NCBI GenBank assembly: GCA_020849825.1 | Contig: JADZFP010000112.1 | Location: forward strand, 1-17,722 | DNA from: Saprospiraceae bacterium | GTDB taxonomy: Bacteria > Bacteroidota > Bacteroidia > Chitinophagales > Saprospiraceae | DNA length: 17,722 nucleotides | Direction of reading: 5' to 3' | Shown: positions 13,847 through 17,722 of the stretch, one piece after another | Layout: each line of letters begins with the position of its first letter | Position numbering within the stretch: the stretch's first letter is position 1 | The notes under the pieces: generated by a model | Seen by the model: the letters and a program-made list of their open reading frames with translations, nothing else | The model's database searches: none | Told to the model about the DNA's origin: nothing | Translations under genes and position numbers: made by a program

Positions 13847-15643
13847 TTAGTCGTTCAGTTTCAAGACTTTAAGAAATGCCTCCTGCGGCACTTCCACCGA
13901 ACCGAACTGCTTCATGCGCTTTTTGCCCTCTTTCTGCTTTTCAAGCAGCTTGCGCTTACGCGAAATATCGCCGCCGTAGCACTTGGCGGTCACGTCCTTG
14001 CGCAGGGCCGAGATCGTTTCGCGGGCAATGACTTTGCCCCCGATAGCGGCCTGTATGGCGATCTGGAATTGCTGGCGGGGCAGCAGTTCCTTGAGTTTTT
14101 CACACATGCGGCGACCAATGTACTCGGCTTTGGAGCGGTGTACGAGGGCCGAAAGCGCGTCGACCTGCTCGCCGTTGAGTTTAATATCGAGTTTGACCAG
14201 ATCGGTTTCGCGGTAGTCGAGCACGTGGTAGTCGAAAGAAGCGTAGCCGCGGGTCATGGATTTGAGTTGGTCGTAAAAATCGAACACAATCTCGGCCAGG
14301 GGCATGTGGAAAATGATTTCCAGGCGGGTCGGGGTCAGGTAGTGTTGTTTGATCAGGATGCCGCGTTTTTCCATACACAGCGACATGATATTGCCGATGT
14401 AGTCGGGTTTGGTAATGATCTGGGCATAGATGTAGGGTTCCTCAGCACTTTCGAGGTGGTTGGGGTCGGGCAGTTCGGTGGGTTGGTGCACTTCGAAGCG
14501 TTTGCCCTTCATATCGGTGGCGAAATAGGTTACGTTGGGCACCGTCGTGATGATGTCCTGGTCAAATTCGCGCTGGAGGCGTTCCTGCACGATTTCGAGG
14601 TGCAACATGCCAAGGAAGCCGCAGCGGAAACCAAAGCCGAGCGCGGCGGAGGTTTCGGGCTCGAACACCAGGGAGGCGTCGTTGAGCTGGAGTTTTTCGA
14701 GCGAGTCGCGCAGGTCCTCAAAATCGTCGTTGTCGAGCGGATACACCCCCGCGAATACCATGGGCTTCACCTCTTCAAAACCTTTGATGGCGTATTCGGC
14801 GGGCCGACCGAGCTGGGTAATCGTATCGCCCACCTTGATCTCGCGGCTCACCTTGATGCCGGTGATGACGTAGCCTACATTGCCGGCACTGAGTTCGGCG
14901 GTTTCGAATTGCCCCATTTTGAGCACGCCGACTTCTTCCGCCACCACTTCTTTTTCCGTGGCCATAAACTTGATCTTGTCGCCTTTTTTCAGGGTGCCGT
15001 TCATGATCCGCACGTAGGCCACTACACCCCGGTAGGAGTTGAACATAGAGTCGAAAATCATAGCCTGCAACGGAGCCTCGGGGTCGCCTTTGGGCGCATG
15101 GATACGGTCGACAACGGCAGCCAGGATTTCCGGAATGCCCTGGCCGGTACGGCCGGAAGCTTTCAGAATATCGTCGCGGTCGCAACCGATCAGGTCGATG
15201 ATCTGATCCTGCACCTCTTCGATCATAGCACTCTCCATGTCGATCTTGTTGATGATCGGGATGATTTCCAGATCGTGATCGACCGCCAGGTAAAGGTTGC
15301 TGATCGTCTGAGCCTGAATGCCTTGCGTGGCGTCGACGAGCAACAGGGCGCCTTCGCAAGCGGCAATGGAGCGGCTCACTTCGTAGGAAAAGTCGACGTG
15401 ACCCGGCGTATCGATCAGGTTGAAAATATATTCTTCGCCCGTAGCCGGATGCACGTAACGCATCTGGATAGCGTGGCTCTTGATGGTGATGCCACGCTCC
15501 CGTTCGAGATCCATGTTATCGAGTGCCTGATCCTGCATATCGCGTTTGCTGATCGTATTGGTGTACTCCAGCAGACGGTCGGCCAGCGTACTTTTGCCGT
15601 GGTCGATGTGTGCGATAATGCAGAAGTTGCGGATATTTTTCAT
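13847..15643 (-). CDS. lepA: Elongation factor 4 (ribosomal back-translocase LepA)
   Basis: A 598-residue translational GTPase, the usual length. Motifs in order: P-loop AHIDHGKST (11-19), switch I RGIT (50-53), DTPGH (78-82; His81 is the catalytic-type His), NKID (132-135) and an SGRTG segment near 163-167. These are followed by the EF-G-like beta-barrel and alpha/beta domains, and the LepA-specific C-terminal domain with the basic tail (GGDISRKRKLLEKQKEGKKRMKQ) that reaches the ribosomal A site. LepA acts on stalled or mistranslocated ribosomes and matters under ionic or cold stress. All key residues are present. Preceded by a -7 promoter box at 15674-15681; followed after 22 bp by the SH3-like gene. 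A 624-codon open frame on the opposite strand is a by-product of codon bias. Confidence 0.99.
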   Translation of the reverse strand: MKNIRNFCIIAHIDHGKSTLADRLLEYTNTISKRDMQDQALDNMDLERERGITIKSHAIQMRYVHPATGEEYIFNLIDTPGHVDFSYEVSRSIAACEGALLLVDATQGIQAQTISNLYLAVDHDLEIIPIINKIDMESAMIEEVQDQIIDLIGCDRDDILKASGRTGQGIPEILAAVVDRIHAPKGDPEAPLQAMIFDSMFNSYRGVVAYVRIMNGTLKKGDKIKFMATEKEVVAEEVGVLKMGQFETAELSAGNVGYVITGIKVSREIKVGDTITQLGRPAEYAIKGFEEVKPMVFAGVYPLDNDDFEDLRDSLEKLQLNDASLVFEPETSAALGFGFRCGFLGMLHLEIVQERLQREFDQDIITTVPNVTYFATDMKGKRFEVHQPTELPDPNHLESAEEPYIYAQIITKPDYIGNIMSLCMEKRGILIKQHYLTPTRLEIIFHMPLAEIVFDFYDQLKSMTRGYASFDYHVLDYRETDLVKLDIKLNGEQVDALSALVHRSKAEYIGRRMCEKLKELLPRQQFQIAIQAAIGGKVIARETISALRKDVTAKCYGGDISRKRKLLEKQKEGKKRMKQFGSVEVPQEAFLKVLKLND

Positions 15644-15660
15644 GCAGAATGAATGTCTTG

Positions 15661-15691
15661 TTCAAAGCGGGCGCAAAGGTAGCGCTTTGAA
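15661..15691. repeat. Inverted repeat bracketing the lepA -7 box
   Basis: TTCAAAGCG (15661-15669) and CGCTTTGAA (15683-15691) are perfect 9-bp inverted arms separated by 13 bp. The spacer contains the whole TACCTTTG box (15674-15681, minus strand). Because transcription should begin near 15667, most of the element is not transcribed, so it looks more like a protein-binding site than an RNA hairpin. About one such repeat is expected by chance in a window of this size; only its position makes it notable. Confidence 0.35.
15674..15681 (-). promoter_or_regulatory. Bacteroidota -7 promoter element of lepA
   Basis: Minus-strand TACCTTTG, a full match to TAnnTTTG, followed by CGCCC. Transcription would start near 15667, about 25 bases before the ATG. 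No clear TTG is seen 19-21 bp upstream, so the -33 part is missing or weak. Confidence 0.5.
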
Positions 15692-15701
15692 ACGGGTTCG
15701 G

Positions 15702-15716
15702 GGGCTATTTTAGCCC
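15702..15716. repeat. Short hairpin between the Uma2 gene and lepA
   Basis: GGGCTA and TAGCCC pair perfectly around TTT. Downstream of the Uma2 gene on the minus strand it could slow transcription, but it has no following T-run, so it is not a standard rho-independent terminator. It is upstream of the lepA -7 box and would not be in the lepA transcript. Confidence 0.3.
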
Positions 15717-15743
15717 ATACTATGGTCAAATTTTTAGGAAAAA

Positions 15744-16325
15744 TCAGAATTCCACCTTTCGGTAGATGAGGTGCAGGGCCAATTGCAAGCCGACCGATTT
15801 CAAATCCACCGCCGCTTCCAGACCCCGCACTTCCGCTTCCCGCCACAGATCGGGCGCTTCCCGGAAAAAACTGATGAGGTGCGGAACATCCTGGCGCACC
15901 AAAACATACTCCTTGAAAGAAGGCAGGCTGCGGTACTCCGTAAATTTTAAACCCCGGTCATAAGCCTCCGTACTCGCCGAAAGCACCTCTACGATCAGCA
16001 AGGGATTGACAATGGCCTGCGCCATTTCTTCGGCAACCACCGGCGCCTCCGCCACTACAACGGCATCGGGGTACAGGTAATAATGATAATCGGGCAGGTA
16101 AATTTTTTGGTCGCTGCCGAAGACTTCAAAACTTTTACTGTCTCGAAAAACATTGTGAAGTTCGGCAAAAATATTGCCTGAAATACGGTTGTGGGATATA
16201 CTTCCGCCTGCCATACGTTTTAGTTTTCCATTGTAGAATTCGTGCTTTTCACCCGTACGCGCTTCCGTGCGGAGGTATTCCGCAACGCTGTAAATGATAT
16301 CCGCCTGTGCTGCCTGGGCTGTCAT
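15744..16325 (-). CDS. Uma2 family protein (DUF820, predicted PD-(D/E)XK nuclease fold)
   Basis: A 193-residue protein. Visible family marks: KHEFYNGKLKRMAGGSISHN (residues 27-46, with Glu29 and His45), DQKIYLP (72-78), YPDAVVV (85-91, Asp87), LLIVEVLSAST (109-119, Glu113), then Asp123, Lys127 and KFTEYRSLPSFKEYVLV. The Asp87/Glu113/Lys127 set is what is expected of a restriction-endonuclease-like fold, and length is typical (about 180-200). Cellular role is unknown; the family is abundant in cyanobacteria and Bacteroidota, often in many copies, and has not been tied to a defined restriction system. Complete and apparently intact. It has its own well-formed promoter upstream and is divergent from the OmpA gene. 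Confidence 0.88.
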   Translation of the reverse strand: MTAQAAQADIIYSVAEYLRTEARTGEKHEFYNGKLKRMAGGSISHNRISGNIFAELHNVFRDSKSFEVFGSDQKIYLPDYHYYLYPDAVVVAEAPVVAEEMAQAIVNPLLIVEVLSASTEAYDRGLKFTEYRSLPSFKEYVLVRQDVPHLISFFREAPDLWREAEVRGLEAAVDLKSVGLQLALHLIYRKVEF

Positions 16326-16344
16326 CCTGTGTTGATTTATTGGA

Positions 16345-16375
16345 CAAATGTACTTTAAAACCGCGCTTTTTGCAA
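16345..16375 (-). promoter_or_regulatory. Bacteroidota-type promoter of the Uma2 gene
   Basis: On the minus strand TTG (plus-strand CAA, 16373-16375) is followed after exactly 20 bp by TACATTTG (plus-strand CAAATGTA, 16345-16352), a full match to both consensus parts. Transcription would start near 16338, giving a leader of about 13 bases. The best-formed promoter in the window. Confidence 0.6.
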
Positions 16376-16463
16376 TACGCCGGGCACGGGGCGGGTTAAA
16401 GAAAAACAGGCTGTTGATGCAGCAAACCCGGCATTTTTTACCCCAATCTCAAAAACATCACAC

Positions 16464-17552
16464 ATGAACCACAAAATGCTGCTTTGCGCGGTCGTGGTGC
16501 TGACCGCCTGGACTCCCCTCTCTTCCCAGTCTCTTTTCGACTCCATCCGCGTTGCCCGCAGCGGCGAGGTGTATTTCTCAACCGGAGAGGCCGCACTGTC
16601 TGCCGAGGCGATCACAACCATCGACACCCTTTGTTCGTTTTTCCTGCGCAACCGCCGAGCCGAAGGAATTCGAATCACCGCCCATACCGATTCTGTCGGC
16701 GCCCTCGACAAAAACCTGGCGCTCTCTCAACGCCGGGCCGATTCCGTTCGCGCCGTGTTGCTGCAACGCGGCATTGCTCCTGAAAAAATCACCATTTCCT
16801 GTTTCGGAGAAAGCCAACCGGCTTCCGCCAACGACACCGAAGACGGCCGCCAACGCAACCGCCGCGCCACGATCGACGTGCTCGTCCGTATTCCCATGAC
16901 CAACCTGACAGGGCGTGTAGTAGATCAGGAAACCGGAAAGGGCGTGCCGGCAACTGTCGTATTCACTTACAAGGACTTGTCAGACTCTACCCGGACGGAC
17001 ACCGCGGGTAACTACACGGCCCGGCTGCCGGAAAACATCCCGGTCAAAGTCGATGCTTTCGCTCAGGGCTACTTTTTTGAATCAGCCATGCGCAACACCT
17101 TCGGCTCGAAGGAAATGGTGCAACGGATGGCAGAAGACAACAAAAAGGAAATCCGCCTGCAACCTGCGCGCCCCGGCCAAAAAGCAGTATTGAAGAATTT
17201 TTATTTCAAAGGCGGGATGCCCACCCTGCTCGAGTCCAGCAAGCCGCAATTGCCCAAAGTGCTGAGATTCATGCAAATAAATCCCTCCATAAAGATCGAA
17301 ATCGCGGGGCACATCAATGTGCCTTTCTCCCGCAATGGCGATGAGGCCCCGCTGCAGCCGGGCGATCCGAGCTGGGAGCTATCCGAAAAACGCGCCCAAA
17401 CAGTGTACGACTACCTGCTCGAACACGGCATTTCACCCGATCGAATGACCTGGAAAGGCTACGGCAATTCTCAAATGGTAAAACCCTATGCACGCTACGA
17501 ATCCGATATGGAACTCAACCGCCGGGTTGAAATCAGGGTGCTGGAAAAGTAG
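16464..17552 (+). CDS. Envelope protein with two OmpA C-terminal-like domains around a carboxypeptidase-regulatory-like domain
   Basis: A 362-residue exported protein. Signal peptide at residues 1-22 (MLLCAVVVLTAWTPLSSQ). First OmpA-like domain, about 34-143: EVYFSTGEAAL, ITAHTDSVGALDKNLALSQRR with Asp76 and Arg91 of the peptidoglycan (diaminopimelate) site, CFGESQP and QRNRRATI. Middle domain, about 147-232: TGRVVDQETGKGVPATVVF and TDTAGNYTARLP, a transthyretin-like fold common in Bacteroidota surface proteins. Second OmpA-like domain, about 240-361: LKNFYFKGG, IEIAGHINVP (280-287), LSEKRAQTVYDYLLEHGIS, KGYGNSQ and NRRVEIRVLE. In the second domain the usual GHTD reads GHIN (Asn285), with a longer insert before LSEKR, so peptidoglycan binding there may be changed. 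It has no barrel, so it is probably periplasmic, bridging the outer membrane or a partner to peptidoglycan. Confidence 0.9.
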   Translation: MNHKMLLCAVVVLTAWTPLSSQSLFDSIRVARSGEVYFSTGEAALSAEAITTIDTLCSFFLRNRRAEGIRITAHTDSVGALDKNLALSQRRADSVRAVLLQRGIAPEKITISCFGESQPASANDTEDGRQRNRRATIDVLVRIPMTNLTGRVVDQETGKGVPATVVFTYKDLSDSTRTDTAGNYTARLPENIPVKVDAFAQGYFFESAMRNTFGSKEMVQRMAEDNKKEIRLQPARPGQKAVLKNFYFKGGMPTLLESSKPQLPKVLRFMQINPSIKIEIAGHINVPFSRNGDEAPLQPGDPSWELSEKRAQTVYDYLLEHGISPDRMTWKGYGNSQMVKPYARYESDMELNRRVEIRVLEK

Positions 17553-17613
17553 TAGTGTCATTTTTTGAGTGACCAATATTTTTCATTTCAAATAAACAAT
17601 GGTTCGTAATGAT

Positions 17614-17722
17614 TTAAGCGGCAATTTTTCCGAGTTCAAATAGCGATTTATAGGCGTGATGATTTTTTGCCTGGTGTGGGTTGAGTCCATACGCTACAAA
17701 AAATCGATCCAGCAGCAGTTCA
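17614..17722 (-). CDS. C-terminal end of an unidentified protein, cut by the window edge
   Basis: The last 35 codons of a minus-strand frame enter from the right edge and end at TAA (17614-17616). The readable peptide begins ELLLDRFFVAYGLNPHQ and ends LFELGKIAA. It looks protein-like but is too short to identify, and an open frame of this length would arise by chance fairly often. It lies in AT-rich DNA (a 60-base line around it is 30% GC), convergent with the OmpA gene 61 bp away. A transposase or other mobile gene is possible but unsupported. Confidence 0.35.
   Translation of the reverse strand, partial: ELLLDRFFVAYGLNPHQAKNHHAYKSLFELGKIAA

Noticed and set aside
13778..15652. A 624-codon plus-strand open frame antisense to lepA
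   Set aside because: It mirrors lepA, whose motifs are complete. Its peptide is rich in His/Val/Asp/Phe repeats typical of the reverse strand of a GC-rich coding sequence, and it has no recognisable domain.
15744..16325. Uma2 protein as part of a restriction or defence system
   Set aside because: It stands alone with its own promoter next to housekeeping and envelope genes; no methylase, helicase or other defence gene is in the window.

Overview
The window reads as a chromosomal piece of a free-living member of the Bacteroidota, most likely of the Saprospiria type (inference). Signs of this are: a secreted metalloprotease ending in a type IX secretion sorting domain with SprB-like and CAG[DE]S...CDS-type repeats; several promoters that fit the TTG - about 20 bp - TAnnTTTG pattern of this phylum; start codons with no clear Shine-Dalgarno sequence; a Uma2 protein; and an OmpA protein carrying a carboxypeptidase-regulatory-like insert. 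Most of the window is GC-rich (a hand count of one line of the CoA-transferase gene gives 63%). The first 1.9 kb and the last 170 bp are clearly poorer (35% and 30% in single 60-base lines).

Layout. Positions 34-1912, minus strand: two overlapping genes for exported proteins, a predicted outer-membrane barrel protein resembling the 'polymorphic toxin type 23' family and a lipoprotein. Positions 2077-3783, plus strand: a ROK-family sugar kinase/regulator without the usual zinc site, followed 3 bp later by a CHAD-domain (polyphosphate-binding type) protein. Positions 3964-5241, plus strand: an acetyl-CoA hydrolase/4-hydroxybutyrate CoA-transferase family enzyme, which ends at a hairpin terminator shared with the convergent protease gene. 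Positions 15643 down to 5267, minus strand: seven closely spaced genes in the order lepA (elongation factor 4), an exported SH3-like protein, an unknown exported protein, an ECF sigma factor, a large single-pass membrane protein that is a likely anti-sigma or signalling partner, an AI-2E family permease, and the M43 metalloprotease. Positions 15744-16325, minus strand: a Uma2 family protein with a well-formed promoter of its own. Positions 16464-17552, plus strand: a double-OmpA envelope protein. The right edge holds the C-terminal end of an unidentified minus-strand reading frame in AT-rich DNA.

Functionally, the window mixes housekeeping (lepA), central acyl-CoA metabolism, and a large share of cell-envelope and exported proteins. 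The most interesting pieces are the ROK-CHAD pair (a possible polyphosphate link), the sigma factor with its large membrane partner, and the barrel-lipoprotein pair in lower-GC DNA. I found no RNA genes, CRISPR array or complete insertion sequence.
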